Below are positions 8,754 through 16,889 of a stretch of 64,000 bases of DNA, piece by piece. The position numbers and the translations under genes are program-made. This DNA is from Actinoplanes aureus (GTDB lineage Bacteria; Actinomycetota; Actinomycetes; Mycobacteriales; Micromonosporaceae), in contig NZ_JADQTO010000026.1 of NCBI RefSeq assembly GCF_015704865.1, positions 62,001 to 126,000 on the forward strand. The letters run 5' to 3'. How positions within the stretch are numbered: position 1 is the first letter of the stretch; each line of letters starts with the position of its first letter. Below the pieces are notes generated by a model. The model was not told the origin of the DNA, searched no databases, and saw only the letters and a list, made by a program, of their open reading frames with translations.

Positions 8754-9024
8754 GGCTCCCCCGCAGTCGGCGCGTACGTCACCGGCTGAGACGGGTACCG
8801 ATGGCCGCCGGTTCCCCGCTCGCGGTGACCACCCGCCTGGGCCCGGCGGTCGCGCTGGGGCCGCACACCGGTGCGGCCTCGCGCGGTCGCGGCGGGACGG
8901 TCCCGATGGGTGGGAACGGCCGGTGACGCGTACCGATATCGCTGCGTGAGCGTTACGCATCGGCCGCCGAACGCTGATCTTTTCGGTCTGTGCCTGCCGG
9001 GGGTGGGCGTGCGATAGTCGGGGC

Positions 9025-9357
9025 ATGGATCTTCCGACCCGGAGAGGCAGGGAAAAGCCCGCCGTCCGGACAGACAGGCACGTGGGCACGCCCGCGCCGG
9101 CACAGCGGCTGCCGGTGGGTAACTTCGGCGCGGAGCCGCTGTGTCTGTTGCTGGAGCCGGCCGGGTCGGATTACTGGCTACGGCCGGGTGAGACGTTCAT
9201 CGTGGTGGGTTCCGGCGGCGACCGGCAGTTCCGGATCGACAGCGTGCCGGGTCAGGTGATCGTGTACGTGCTGGAGGGCGACCCGGCCGACGTCAAGGTG
9301 GTGGACTCGGCGACCGGCTGGGTCCTGGCGTCCGGGCACGGCCGCGGCCACGTCTGA
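9025..9357 (+). CDS. Conserved-looking small hypothetical protein
   Basis: Protein of 110 residues. The N-terminal 30 residues are basic and probably disordered; the rest is rich in beta strands with the pattern LRPGETFIVVGSGG and VIVYVLEGDPADVKVVDS, which looks like a small beta-sandwich or cupin-like domain. I see no metal-binding histidines and do not name a function. No clear ribosome binding site precedes the ATG; the next in-frame candidate would remove most of the basic leader. Codon use matches the neighbours, which supports it being real. Confidence 0.6.
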   Translation: MDLPTRRGREKPAVRTDRHVGTPAPAQRLPVGNFGAEPLCLLLEPAGSDYWLRPGETFIVVGSGGDRQFRIDSVPGQVIVYVLEGDPADVKVVDSATGWVLASGHGRGHV

Positions 9358-9372
9358 GCCTCTCCGGCAGGG

Positions 9373-9624
9373 TCAGAACCACCTGCGGCGGTAATGACCG
9401 TGGTGCCGGTAGTGGCCGTGATGGCGGTAATGACCGTGATGGCCGTAGGCACCCGGATGGCCGTAAGCGCCCGGGTGGTGGTATCCGTAGCCCTGGCTGC
9501 GCGCGATGCGGTGGTTGACCTCCCGCAGGAGGCCGTCGACGGCCGGGTTGTGGTGTTTCTGGGACGCCCGCTGAAGCTTCGACGCGACCATCGAGAGAAC
9601 GAACCGCTTGATGAAGCCGCTCAC
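9373..9624 (-). CDS. Small protein with a Gly/His/Tyr-rich repeat tail
   Basis: Protein of 83 residues. The first 50 are helical and basic (GFIKRFVLSMVASKLQRASQ). The last 35 are a low-complexity repeat of Tyr, Gly, His and Pro, with units like GAYGHPGAYG and three copies of HHGHYR, ending RRRWF. The His clusters could bind metal ions. Start GTG with AGGAGACGG about 9 bases upstream. It converges on the preceding hypothetical gene. Function unknown. Confidence 0.6.
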   Translation of the reverse strand: MSGFIKRFVLSMVASKLQRASQKHHNPAVDGLLREVNHRIARSQGYGYHHPGAYGHPGAYGHHGHYRHHGHYRHHGHYRRRWF

Positions 9625-9765
9625 CGGCACCGTCTCCTCTGTCTGCTGGGGTTTCCTCAACGGTACGCGGCCATGTCCAGGCTGACCTGTGCGTTCGCTG
9701 GCCGTTCGCTGAGCGGGGCACGGAAATCGGTGGACGTGACAGCCGGGCGCGACAATCGTGACGGC

Positions 9766-10287
9766 ATGCCGATGTCCACGCCGAGGGTGCGTCCGGCGAG
9801 CCTGGCCGACGCCGAGGCGCTCGCCGAGATACGGGTGCGCACCTGGCAGGCGGCGTACCGGGGACTGGTGCCGCAGGACCACCTGGACGGCCTCGATCCG
9901 GCCGCGCAGGTGCCCGGATGGCGGCAGTGGATCCGCGACGCCCGGCCGCCCACGGCGATCCTGGTGCTGGACGACGGGGGCGTGGCCGGCTACGTGGTCG
10001 TGTCGGCCGCTCCGGAGCCCGGCACCGGCCAGGTCAACGCCATCTACCTGCTCCCGGAGCGGTGGGGGCGCGGCTGCGGCCGGCTGCTGATGGACGCCGG
10101 GCTGGACCACCTGCGGGCGGCCGGTTTCCGGCAGGCGGTGCTGTGGACCCTCGACACCAACCGGCGGGCGCAGCGCTTCTACGAGATCGGCGGGTGGACG
10201 GCCGACGGAGCGTCGCAGGTCGACGAGTCGCTCGGCCTCACGCTCAACGAGATCCGCTACCGGCGCCACCTGGGAGGACATGAATGA
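9766..10287 (+). CDS. GNAT-family N-acetyltransferase
   Basis: Acetyl-CoA-dependent N-acetyltransferase of 173 residues. The fold is recognisable from the N-terminal RPASLADAEALAEIRVRTWQAAY, the beta4 strand GQVNAIYLLPERWGRGCGRLL with the acetyl-CoA pyrophosphate loop (RWGRGCG), and the C-terminal TNRRAQRFYEIGGW. The substrate cannot be read; amino groups of small molecules or proteins are usual. The stop overlaps the next start (ATGA), so it is coupled to the isochorismatase-like gene. Confidence 0.9.
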   Translation: MPMSTPRVRPASLADAEALAEIRVRTWQAAYRGLVPQDHLDGLDPAAQVPGWRQWIRDARPPTAILVLDDGGVAGYVVVSAAPEPGTGQVNAIYLLPERWGRGCGRLLMDAGLDHLRAAGFRQAVLWTLDTNRRAQRFYEIGGWTADGASQVDESLGLTLNEIRYRRHLGGHE

Positions 10288-10940
10288 GTGGATACACCGA
10301 GCCGCACTGGGCGGCGTCGGGGCTGGTGGTCATCGACATGCAGGTCGACTTCGCCGAGGGCGGGATGCTGCCGGTCGCCGGCACCGACGCGGTGACGCCG
10401 AACGTGCGGCGGCTGGCCGAGGGCTTCCGGCGGGCGGGACGGCCGATCGTGCACATCGTGCGGCTCTATCCGCCGGGCTCCTCGGACGTGGACCTGCCGC
10501 GGCGCGCGGCGGTCGAGGCGGGCGCGGTACTCGGTGCTCCCGATACGCCGGGGTCGGCGGTGATCGCGGGGATCGCCGGGCCGGGCGGTCCGCTGCCGGT
10601 CGACGCCGGCGTGCTGCTGGCCGGTAAGCCGCAGGTGCTCGGGGAGCACGAGATCGTGCTGTTCAAGCCGCGCTGGGGCGCCTTCTACCGCACCGAGCTG
10701 GAGCAGTGGCTGCGCGAGCGGCAGGTGGACACCGTGGTGGTCGCGGGGTGCAATCTGCCGAACTGTCCGCGGGCCACGCTGTTCGAGGCGAGCGAGCGGG
10801 ACTTCCGTACCGTGCTGGTGGAGGACGCGGTGTCGCAGGTCAGCGCGGAGAGATTGGCCGATCTGGCGGGTATCGGTGTCACCCTGTCGTCGACCGGGAC
10901 GGTCCTGGCGGAGGTGGCCGGACCGCCGGTCACCGGCTGA
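10284..10940 (+). CDS. Isochorismatase-like cysteine hydrolase
   Basis: Cytosolic hydrolase of 218 residues in the isochorismatase-like superfamily. The probable triad is visible: Asp in VVIDMQVDF (D18), Lys in VLFKPRWGAFY, and Cys in VVVAGCNLPNCPRAT with the cis-peptide region just before it. Family members hydrolyse isochorismate, nicotinamide or other amides. The sequence around the Cys (GCNLPNCPRAT) fits the broad group of amidohydrolase-type members. ATGA overlap with the acetyltransferase gene argues for one operon, perhaps detoxifying an amide or amine. Confidence 0.9.
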   Translation: MSGYTEPHWAASGLVVIDMQVDFAEGGMLPVAGTDAVTPNVRRLAEGFRRAGRPIVHIVRLYPPGSSDVDLPRRAAVEAGAVLGAPDTPGSAVIAGIAGPGGPLPVDAGVLLAGKPQVLGEHEIVLFKPRWGAFYRTELEQWLRERQVDTVVVAGCNLPNCPRATLFEASERDFRTVLVEDAVSQVSAERLADLAGIGVTLSSTGTVLAEVAGPPVTG

Positions 10941-10951
10941 TACTGCCGCGC

Positions 10952-11173
10952 ATGGAACTGCCGGTGATCGTCTTCGTCGTCGCGATGTCCGGGCTCGCCC
11001 TGGTCGTCGGGATCGGTTACCTGCGTGATCGGCGCCGTGCCCGGACCCGCACTGATGACCCGGGCGGAGGCGGTGCTTGCGAGACGGACGCGAACCGGCA
11101 CGCCGACTTGGCCTGGAACGGGGACAGCGGTGCGGGTGACGGCGGGGGCGGCGGTGGCGGCGGCGGGGACTGA
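10952..11173 (+). CDS. Single-pass small membrane protein with Gly-rich tail
   Basis: Protein of 73 residues with one membrane helix (MELPVIVFVVAMSGLALVVGIGYL) followed by a basic stop-transfer (RDRRRART) and an acidic, then poly-Gly tail. It lies 11 bases after the isochorismatase gene on the same strand and may be the last gene of that operon. No family recognised. Confidence 0.55.
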   Translation: MELPVIVFVVAMSGLALVVGIGYLRDRRRARTRTDDPGGGGACETDANRHADLAWNGDSGAGDGGGGGGGGGD

Positions 11174-11176
11174 ACC

Positions 11177-11202
11177 GGCGCGGAGCGTTTCCGCCCCGCG
11201 CC
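11177..11202. terminator. GC-rich hairpin between convergent genes
   Basis: Inverted repeat GGCGCGG / CCGCGCC with a 12-base loop, lying directly after the stop codon of the preceding gene and before the convergent secreted-protein gene. There is no T run, as often in high-GC actinobacteria. It could serve both strands as a terminator; this is inference from position and structure. Confidence 0.5.
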
Positions 11203-11274
11203 GATCTGTCACAGCGTGCTGATCCGCCAGCACCCGATGGGCGCGTTCACCGTCACCCGGGCCGTGATGGCGGG

Positions 11275-12102
11275 TTACTTGCCGGCCGTACCGGCCTCTT
11301 CCTCCTGGCCGGCCTGCTCGCCGGCGTCCTCGCCCGCGCCGGCCTCTTCCTGGCCCGCGTCTTCCCCGGCACCGGCGTCCTCGCCCGCGCCGGCGTCTTC
11401 CCCGGCACCCGCGTCTTCGCCCGCGCCGGCGTCGCCTGCGGCCGCCTTGGCGTCGGCCAGTGCCAGGCAGGCCTGCAGCAGGCCCTGCTGAGCGGCTGCG
11501 ACGGCGTCTTCCTCAGCCGCGCCCTCTTCGCCGGCGGCGCCTTCCTCAGCCGCGCCTTCCTCGGCCGCGCCTTCCTCGGCCGCGCCTTCCTCGGCCGCGC
11601 CTTCCTCGGCCGCGCCCTTGCCGGCCTTGCCCTTCTCGGCCTTGCCCTTCTCGGCGGCCTTCAGCGCCTTCGCCCACTTCTTGGCCAGGGCCTTGCGCTG
11701 CTTCTTGGCCGCCGCGGCGCCCTCTTCACCGGCCTGCTCGCCGGCCTCTTCACCGGCCTGCTCACCCTCGGCGGCGGCGATGTCGGCCGCGAACTGGTCG
11801 CACGACTCCTCCAGGGCCAGCGCCGATGCCGCCGCGGCGTCGCCGGGCGCCTGCTCCTCGACCGGTGCGAGCTCCTCGCCGTCACAGACCACGGTGCCGC
11901 CGTCGATCGCCAGCTCGGTGCACTGGGAGACGTCGAACTGCTGACCATCGACGTTGATCACGTCGGCGGCCTTGGCCTCGGTGCCCGCCGACGCCAGCTG
12001 CACCCCGGTCACCCCGGTCACCAGCAACACTCCCGCGACAGCCACCGCGCCGATCGTCTTCCGCCGACTGCTCTGGTCGCCTCGATACGCGCGCGCCCTC
12101 AT
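11275..12102 (-). CDS. Secreted low-complexity Ala/Glu/Gly repeat protein
   Basis: Protein of 275 residues with an N-terminal signal or anchor (basic MRARAYRGDQSSRRK, hydrophobic IGAVAVAGVLLVTGVTGVQLASA). A short region with three cysteines follows (about 55-105), then a basic coiled-coil-like stretch (KKQRKALAKKWAKALKAAEK). After that come repeated AAEEG units and repeated GAGEDA units, ending in acidic, Gln-containing sequence. Start ATG preceded by AGGAGTGAGC. No known family. The strongly acidic repetitive tail suggests an extended wall-associated or ion-binding protein, by inference only. Confidence 0.7.
   Translation of the reverse strand: MRARAYRGDQSSRRKTIGAVAVAGVLLVTGVTGVQLASAGTEAKAADVINVDGQQFDVSQCTELAIDGGTVVCDGEELAPVEEQAPGDAAAASALALEESCDQFAADIAAAEGEQAGEEAGEQAGEEGAAAAKKQRKALAKKWAKALKAAEKGKAEKGKAGKGAAEEGAAEEGAAEEGAAEEGAAEEGAAGEEGAAEEDAVAAAQQGLLQACLALADAKAAAGDAGAGEDAGAGEDAGAGEDAGAGEDAGQEEAGAGEDAGEQAGQEEEAGTAGK
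11330..11612. repeat. Two in-gene tandem repeat blocks
   Basis: Two repeat blocks lie in the secreted-protein gene. One (about 11536-11612) has five or more near-perfect copies of a 15-base unit read on the plus strand as CGCGCCTTCCTCGGC, encoding AAEEG on the minus strand. The other (about 11330-11434) has roughly 18-base units encoding GAGEDA. Near-identical units suggest recent expansion by slippage, so copy number probably differs between strains. Confidence 0.8.
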
Positions 12103-12335
12103 GCTCACTCCTCGTCGTTGGACTTTCGGTGTGCCCGGTCGGGGGCCAGTACGGGCGGCGGGTCGCGAGCGGTTCAACCTAATTCCCCGCAACTCGCCGC
12201 GGTTTCCACGAAAGGCCAGCTCAGAGCCTTGAACAAAAAGCCGGAAATTCACGCGGCCGGGTGCTGCGGCAGCGTCTTGACGCGGGCATCGACAGGAGTG
12301 ACGATCACCGTACGCACACAGAGGCCGGTGTCTTC

Positions 12336-12581
12336 ATGATTCCCACCCTGATCTTGTTCGGACTAGTCGCGGGCCGCTGGTGGCGCACCACGCTGCTCGC
12401 CGGCACGCTCGGCTGGCCGATCCTCCTGCTGGCCCAGGACATCGTGCGGCCCGGCGCAGGGCTGCTCCCCGTGTTCTTGCTCGCCGTCGTCAACACCGGC
12501 GCGGGTGTGCTCGTCCACCAGACCGTGTTTCGCGGGGCCGCGTGGCTGCGCGACATCCGTGAAGATAGGGCGCGTGGATGA
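12336..12581 (+). CDS. Small membrane protein upstream of an AAA ATPase
   Basis: Protein of 81 residues, largely hydrophobic, with two to three short membrane segments (TLILFGLVAG, TLLAGTLGWPILLLA, LLPVFLLAVVNTGAGVLV) and a charged C-terminus. It overlaps the following AAA ATPase gene by 8 bases, so it probably belongs to the same transcription unit. Family not recognised. Confidence 0.6.
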   Translation: MIPTLILFGLVAGRWWRTTLLAGTLGWPILLLAQDIVRPGAGLLPVFLLAVVNTGAGVLVHQTVFRGAAWLRDIREDRARG

Positions 12582-13953
12582 GCGTACGAACGAGTTCGTG
12601 ACCAGCTTCCAGGCGTTCCTCGACGAGGTCGTCTACGCCCAGCGGCGCAACCGTGGCGACGGGCCCAGCCTCGTCGCGGTCCTGACCGAGCACCTCGGCA
12701 CCGACCCGCGCGGGCTGCCGGTGGTGACCGAGGAGATCCCGGCGCACCTGTTCGTCGACCTGGACGTGGCCCTCGCCGAGGTGCAGGACGCCGCGCCGGA
12801 GCACCGGCTGCTCGGCGTCGGCGGCGGCCAGCAGCGCCGGCACAACTCGCTCTCCGAGATCCTGGAGAACGCCGAACGGCACGGCAACTTCCCGGTCGGC
12901 GCCGTCGACTACCGCAGCATCGCGACCGGGCCGGACACCGTCCGGCAGGCGATCTCGTTCGGGTTGCGGCTGTTCACCTTCGACGGCGCGCCGGTCGCGG
13001 TGCTGCAGCGCACCGCCGAACCCCGGTTCGGGCAGACCACCGCCCAGATGGAGATCCTCACCGCGGCCGGCGACGTGGCCGCCGCGCTGATCGCCGCGGT
13101 GCGGGACCTGATGCTGCGCCGCTCGGTGCTGCGCGGGCAGGTGCTGTCGCTGGGCGGCTCCGACTACGAGCCCGGGGTGGGTCGCATCGTCTTCCACCGG
13201 CGGCCGGCGCTCACCGCCGACCAGATCATCCTGCCGCCGGGCGTACTGGACCGGATCGGGCGGCACGTGGCCGGGGTGGCCACCCACCGGGACCGGCTGC
13301 GCGCCGCCGGCCAGCACCTCAAGCGGGGGCTGCTGCTGTACGGGCCACCCGGCACCGGCAAGACGCACACGGTGCGCTACCTGCTGGGGGCGCTGCCGGA
13401 GGTCACGGTGATCCTGCTGGCCGGCCCGTCGATCGCGTACGTCGCCGAGGCCACCCAGATGGCGCGGGCGTTGCAGCCCGCGCTCGTGGTCCTGGAGGAC
13501 TGCGACCTGGTGGCCGAGAGCCGCGACCATCACGCCGGGCCGCAGCCGCTGCTGTTCGCCGTCCTCGAAGCGCTGGACGGGCTCGCCGACGACGCGGACG
13601 TCGCGTTCCTGCTCACCACGAACCGGGTCGACATTCTGGAGCCGGCACTGGCGCAGCGGCCCGGCCGGGTCGACCTGGCCGTGGAGGTGCCGCTGCCGGA
13701 CGCGGAAGCGCGGCGCCGGCTGATCGAGCTCTACGCCCGCGGGCTGCCGTTCGGGGCGGCGACGCTGGACCGGGCCGCGGGACGGTCGGCGGGGATCACC
13801 GCCTCGTTCGCCAAGGAGCTGGTACGCCGGGCGGTGCTGGTGGCCGCCGAGTCCGGCCACCAGCCGGGCGACGCCGACCTGGAGCGGGCTCTGGACGAGA
13901 TGCTCGCCGAGGGCGAGTCGATCACCCGGTCGCTGCTGGGCTCCCACGGGTAG
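12574..13953 (+). CDS. AAA+ ATPase with an actinobacterial N-terminal domain
   Basis: Cytosolic ATPase of 459 residues. The N-terminal half (about 1-240) has no recognised domain. The C-terminal half is an AAA core: Walker A GPPGTGKT at 257-264, Walker B VVLEDCDL at about 305-312, sensor 1 LLTTN near 350, arginine-finger region RPGRVD near 365, and a small helical lid with an SAGITASFAKELVRRA motif. It resembles the Cdc48/FtsH-type AAA clade rather than MoxR, and probably remodels proteins. The GTG start overlaps the upstream membrane protein gene; another GTG 15 bases earlier is possible. Confidence 0.85.
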   Translation: MDERTNEFVTSFQAFLDEVVYAQRRNRGDGPSLVAVLTEHLGTDPRGLPVVTEEIPAHLFVDLDVALAEVQDAAPEHRLLGVGGGQQRRHNSLSEILENAERHGNFPVGAVDYRSIATGPDTVRQAISFGLRLFTFDGAPVAVLQRTAEPRFGQTTAQMEILTAAGDVAAALIAAVRDLMLRRSVLRGQVLSLGGSDYEPGVGRIVFHRRPALTADQIILPPGVLDRIGRHVAGVATHRDRLRAAGQHLKRGLLLYGPPGTGKTHTVRYLLGALPEVTVILLAGPSIAYVAEATQMARALQPALVVLEDCDLVAESRDHHAGPQPLLFAVLEALDGLADDADVAFLLTTNRVDILEPALAQRPGRVDLAVEVPLPDAEARRRLIELYARGLPFGAATLDRAAGRSAGITASFAKELVRRAVLVAAESGHQPGDADLERALDEMLAEGESITRSLLGSHG

Positions 13954-13971
13954 GACCGGTATCGTGCGCCG

Positions 13972-14775
13972 ATGGAACGCACCGCATTGGTCACCGGCGC
14001 CTCGTCCGGCATCGGCAAGGCGACGGCGGCCGCCCTCGCCGCGCGCGGCTACCGGGTGATCGGAACCAGTCGCAAACCCGAGGCGCTGTCCGCGGACCAA
14101 CGGGCGCCCGGCGTGGAGTACGTCGCGCTCGACCTCACCGACGACGCCTCGATCGAAGCCCTCGCCGGCCGCCTCGCCCGGGTGGACGTGCTGGTCAACA
14201 ACGCCGGGGAGAGCCAGTCCGGCCCGTTCGAAGAGCTGCCGCTCGACGCGCTGCGCCGGCTGTTCCAGGTCAACGTGCTCGGCCCGGTCCGGCTGGCGCA
14301 ACTAGCCCTGCCCGGGATGCGCGAGCGCGGCTACGGCCGGGTCGTGATGATCGGCTCGATGCTGGCGTCGTTCCCGCTCGCCTACCGCTCGTCCTACGTG
14401 GCGACCAAGGCGGCACTCAAGGGCTTCAGCAACGGCGCCCGGCACGAGTTCTCGCCGTACGGGGTCTGGCTGACCACGGTCGAGCCGGGCTCGATCGCCA
14501 CCGGCATCAGCGAGCGGCGCACCAAGTACATCGGTGCCGGCTCACCACACCGGGCCGAGTTCGAGAAGATGCTGGCCGCGCTGGACCGCAACGAACGCGC
14601 CGGGGTCAGCGCCGAACGGGTGGCCACCACGATCGTCGGCGCCATCGAGGCGGACCGGCCGAAGCCGCGATACGCGGTCGGCAGCAACGCCCCGCTGGTG
14701 TTCACCCTGCGCCGGTTGCTGCCGGCCACGCTGGTGGAGAAGGTCACCCACCGCAAGCACGATCTACCGCGCTGA
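13972..14775 (+). CDS. Short-chain dehydrogenase/reductase
   Basis: NAD(P)-dependent oxidoreductase of 267 residues of the classical SDR type. The cofactor motif is TGASSGIG near residue 10, the NNAG motif is VLVNNAGE near 80, and the catalytic Ser and YxxxK appear as IGSMLAS and SSYVATKAALK. A basic residue pair (TSRKPE) after beta2 suggests NADP(H). The C-terminus resembles the group acting on hydrophobic alcohols or retinol-like substrates, but the substrate is unknown. It lies 18 bases after the AAA gene. Confidence 0.93.
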   Translation: MERTALVTGASSGIGKATAAALAARGYRVIGTSRKPEALSADQRAPGVEYVALDLTDDASIEALAGRLARVDVLVNNAGESQSGPFEELPLDALRRLFQVNVLGPVRLAQLALPGMRERGYGRVVMIGSMLASFPLAYRSSYVATKAALKGFSNGARHEFSPYGVWLTTVEPGSIATGISERRTKYIGAGSPHRAEFEKMLAALDRNERAGVSAERVATTIVGAIEADRPKPRYAVGSNAPLVFTLRRLLPATLVEKVTHRKHDLPR

Positions 14776-14777
14776 CG

Positions 14778-14897
14778 CTATCGCGGTACGGCGACCTGGA
14801 GCACGTCCGCTCTGCGGATGTGCAGATCGTGGTCGGCGCAGGCCGGATCGCGGGGGCGCACCGTCAGGTACTCGCGGCCGATGTCGGCGACCTTCAC
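14778..14897 (-). CDS. 39-residue protein translationally coupled to a membrane protein
   Basis: A short open frame beginning GTGA, where the last three bases are the stop codon of the upstream membrane protein gene. It encodes 39 residues beginning MKVADIGREYLTVRP and ending in a TAG three bases from the convergent dehydrogenase gene. The product is charged and soluble, with one Cys and two to three His. The stop/start overlap, third-position GC and use of the whole gap support it as a real gene. No family recognised. Confidence 0.5.
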   Translation of the reverse strand: MKVADIGREYLTVRPRDPACADHDLHIRRADVLQVAVPR

Positions 14898-15421
14898 GAT
14901 GCCGTCAGCTCGGTCACGCGCGATCCGCACAGGGCTTCGACCGACGCGCTGCCGGCCGGTGTCAGCAGGATGGTCGCGTGTTTCTCCCCGTCGCGGATGA
15001 GCAGCCCGAGCACGGCGGCGAGTGCGGTGAACGCCGCGGCCGCCACGCTGACCAGGTACGCCCGGCGGCGCTTAGCGTCGACCGCGTCGCGTTCGGCTGC
15101 CGCGTTCTCCAGCACCTTTCTGACGAACGCCTCGGCGTCCGGCTGTTCCGCCGCGTCGAGCCGGATCGGTTCGCCGACCGCGCGGGCGTACAGCAGCGCC
15201 GTGACGATCCACAGTGCTACCGCGACCGCCGCCGCGACACGCACGGCGATCGGCAGGGTCCCGGCTCCGCTCAGGATCCCGGCGCCGACGATGCCTCCCG
15301 CCAGGAAACTGGCGATGGCGAATCCGCTCTGCGCCTGGGCGCGGGCCTGGTCGGGGGCGGCCGTCGCGCGCGCGTAGTAGGCCAGGCCCAGGGCCTCCAC
15401 GACCCGGTTGTCCATGGCCAT
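14894..15421 (-). CDS. Membrane protein of unknown function with three to four TM segments
   Basis: Protein of 175 residues. Two or three membrane segments lie at about 30-85 (FAIASFLAGGIVGAGILSGAG, VAAAVAVALWIVTALLYAR) and another at 125-145 (AYLVSVAAAAFTALAAVLGLLI), separated by a charged, helical cytoplasmic stretch. The ATG has GGGAGGTCACC directly upstream. It is followed by the 39-residue gene with a GTGA overlap, suggesting a two-gene unit. No known family. Confidence 0.65.
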   Translation of the reverse strand: MAMDNRVVEALGLAYYARATAAPDQARAQAQSGFAIASFLAGGIVGAGILSGAGTLPIAVRVAAAVAVALWIVTALLYARAVGEPIRLDAAEQPDAEAFVRKVLENAAAERDAVDAKRRRAYLVSVAAAAFTALAAVLGLLIRDGEKHATILLTPAGSASVEALCGSRVTELTAS

Positions 15422-15445
15422 GGTGACCTCCCACCTTGATCGAGG

Positions 15446-15856
15446 CTATTCCCGCCGGCGGGACCGGCGGGGAGACGTGGGCAGAGCCGCCGAGGCCTGG
15501 TCGCCTGCCTCTTCCGCGGGCTCTACCTCCACCTCTTCCGCGTCGCCTACCTCTTCCGCGTCCTCCGTGTCCGCGGGCTCGCGCCGACGTCCGCGCGTGG
15601 ATGCGCGGACGCGCGGAACGGACAGGGCCGCATCCACGTCCAGGTGGGAAAGCGGGTATGCCATGCCCACGTAACCCCAGTCACGGGCGGTGTCCTCGGT
15701 CAGCTCCACGAACCTGGTGCCTTCGGCCAACGCGCGGGCCGCCCGCTCGGACAGGGCGCTGACGTTGAAGCGCAGCACCCCGCCGGGCATCCGAGTGGTG
15801 TCGAGATGCAGCTTTCCGCGGCGGCTCCGGGCCCCATGTCGACCCCCCGGGATCAC
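15446..15856 (-). CDS. Hypothetical protein with acidic Glu/Ala/Val tail
   Basis: Protein of up to 136 residues. The core GVLRFNVSALSERAARALAEG through FVELTEDTARDWGY and GMAYPLSHLDVDAALSVP looks folded. The tail is acidic (repeated EEVGDAEEVEVEPAEE) and ends in a basic RRSRRRE. The start is uncertain: the GTG used here keeps the sensible-looking segment KLHLDTTRMPGG, while an internal ATG 66 bases later would give 114 residues; neither has a good ribosome binding site. Function unknown. Confidence 0.55.
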   Translation of the reverse strand: MIPGGRHGARSRRGKLHLDTTRMPGGVLRFNVSALSERAARALAEGTRFVELTEDTARDWGYVGMAYPLSHLDVDAALSVPRVRASTRGRRREPADTEDAEEVGDAEEVEVEPAEEAGDQASAALPTSPRRSRRRE

Positions 15857-15948
15857 GGCCAGAATATCGACCGGGAACGACCGTGAGTGATTGTGTCGAC
15901 AGCCCGACACCGGCGCTGTCCGGCGCGTCCGAGTGCGGTTCGGCGAGC

Positions 15949-16824
15949 TCAGGGCACCGGTGGGCCCAGTGCGGTGATGACGGCGGCCAATTCCGCGGCG
16001 CCGAGCTCGTACGCGGTCTGGCCGAGCCGCGGGTCGCGGGCGTGCAGGGTGTGGCAGACCGGCGAGTGCGGGCCGCCGAGGTCGATCAGGGAGGCGGAGG
16101 CGCCTCTGACCGCCCGTTCGGTGCCCGGGGTGGCGGTCAGGTCGATGCGGTTGACCACGCCCGGCGTGACCCAGACCGGTACGCCCGCGAGCATCCCGGA
16201 CAGTTGCAGGTGGAAGTGGCCGCAGAGCACGATCCGCACGTCGCTGCCGCGGATCGCCTCGGCCAGGTCGTCGCCGTTGCTCAGGCCGAGAGCGTGCTGC
16301 ACGGCCACGCCGGGGACCATGACCGGCGGGTGGTGGAAGCCCAGGACGCTGCCGTGCGGGGCGGGTACCGCCAGGACGTCGCGCAGCCAGGCCAGTTGCT
16401 CGGTGCTGAGGTGCCCGTAGCCCTTGCCGGGCACCAGGGAGTCGAGCGTGATGATCCGCCATCCGTCGACCGTGGTCACCGCCGCCCGGGCGCCGTCGGC
16501 GGCGTCCAGCTGGTGTTCCGCTCCGTCGAGGTGGCCGCTGCCCAGCACGCCGGTGAACGCGGCACGCTCGTCGTGGTTGCCGGTACTGAGGATCGCCGGG
16601 ATCCGGCGCTGCCCGGCGAAGGCGCCGATGAGGTCGCGCGCGTCGGTGTACGCCTCGGTTGAACCGTCGTCGGCCACGTCGCCGGTGATCACCACGGCGT
16701 CGAGATCCGGCAGCTCGCGGCACTCGTCCAGGATGCGGCGCAGCGACTCGCGGGGGTCGATGCCGGAGCTGTTGGGGCCCGGCGCTCTAGTGAGGTGCGT
16801 GTCCGACAGGTGCAATATCCGCAT
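15949..16824 (-). CDS. Metallophosphoesterase, CpdA-like
   Basis: Calcineurin-like phosphoesterase of 291 residues with all the metal-site motifs in order: LSDTHL near the start, VVITGDVADDG near 45-55, STGNHDE near 80, FHHPP near 160 and CGHFHLQ near 200. This set and the spacing match the class III cyclic-nucleotide phosphodiesterase (CpdA) group, which hydrolyses cAMP or related phosphodiesters in the cytosol. The actual substrate is not proven by sequence. It is divergent from an XRE regulator, with a perfect palindrome in between. Confidence 0.92.
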   Translation of the reverse strand: MRILHLSDTHLTRAPGPNSSGIDPRESLRRILDECRELPDLDAVVITGDVADDGSTEAYTDARDLIGAFAGQRRIPAILSTGNHDERAAFTGVLGSGHLDGAEHQLDAADGARAAVTTVDGWRIITLDSLVPGKGYGHLSTEQLAWLRDVLAVPAPHGSVLGFHHPPVMVPGVAVQHALGLSNGDDLAEAIRGSDVRIVLCGHFHLQLSGMLAGVPVWVTPGVVNRIDLTATPGTERAVRGASASLIDLGGPHSPVCHTLHARDPRLGQTAYELGAAELAAVITALGPPVP

Positions 16825-16865
16825 GCCGCGACGCTATCGACCGAGATCAACGATTGCGACTGTCG

Positions 16866-16879
16866 TTGCGTATACGCAA
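16866..16879. promoter_or_regulatory. Perfect 14-bp palindrome upstream of the XRE gene
   Basis: TTGCGTATACGCAA is a perfect 14-base palindrome. It lies 10 bases upstream of the XRE regulator start and 41 bases upstream of the divergent phosphoesterase start. A palindrome of this size is what an XRE dimer would bind, so autoregulation is likely; control of the phosphoesterase is possible. Binding itself is inference. Confidence 0.6.
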
Positions 16880-16889
16880 TACTTCGTGC

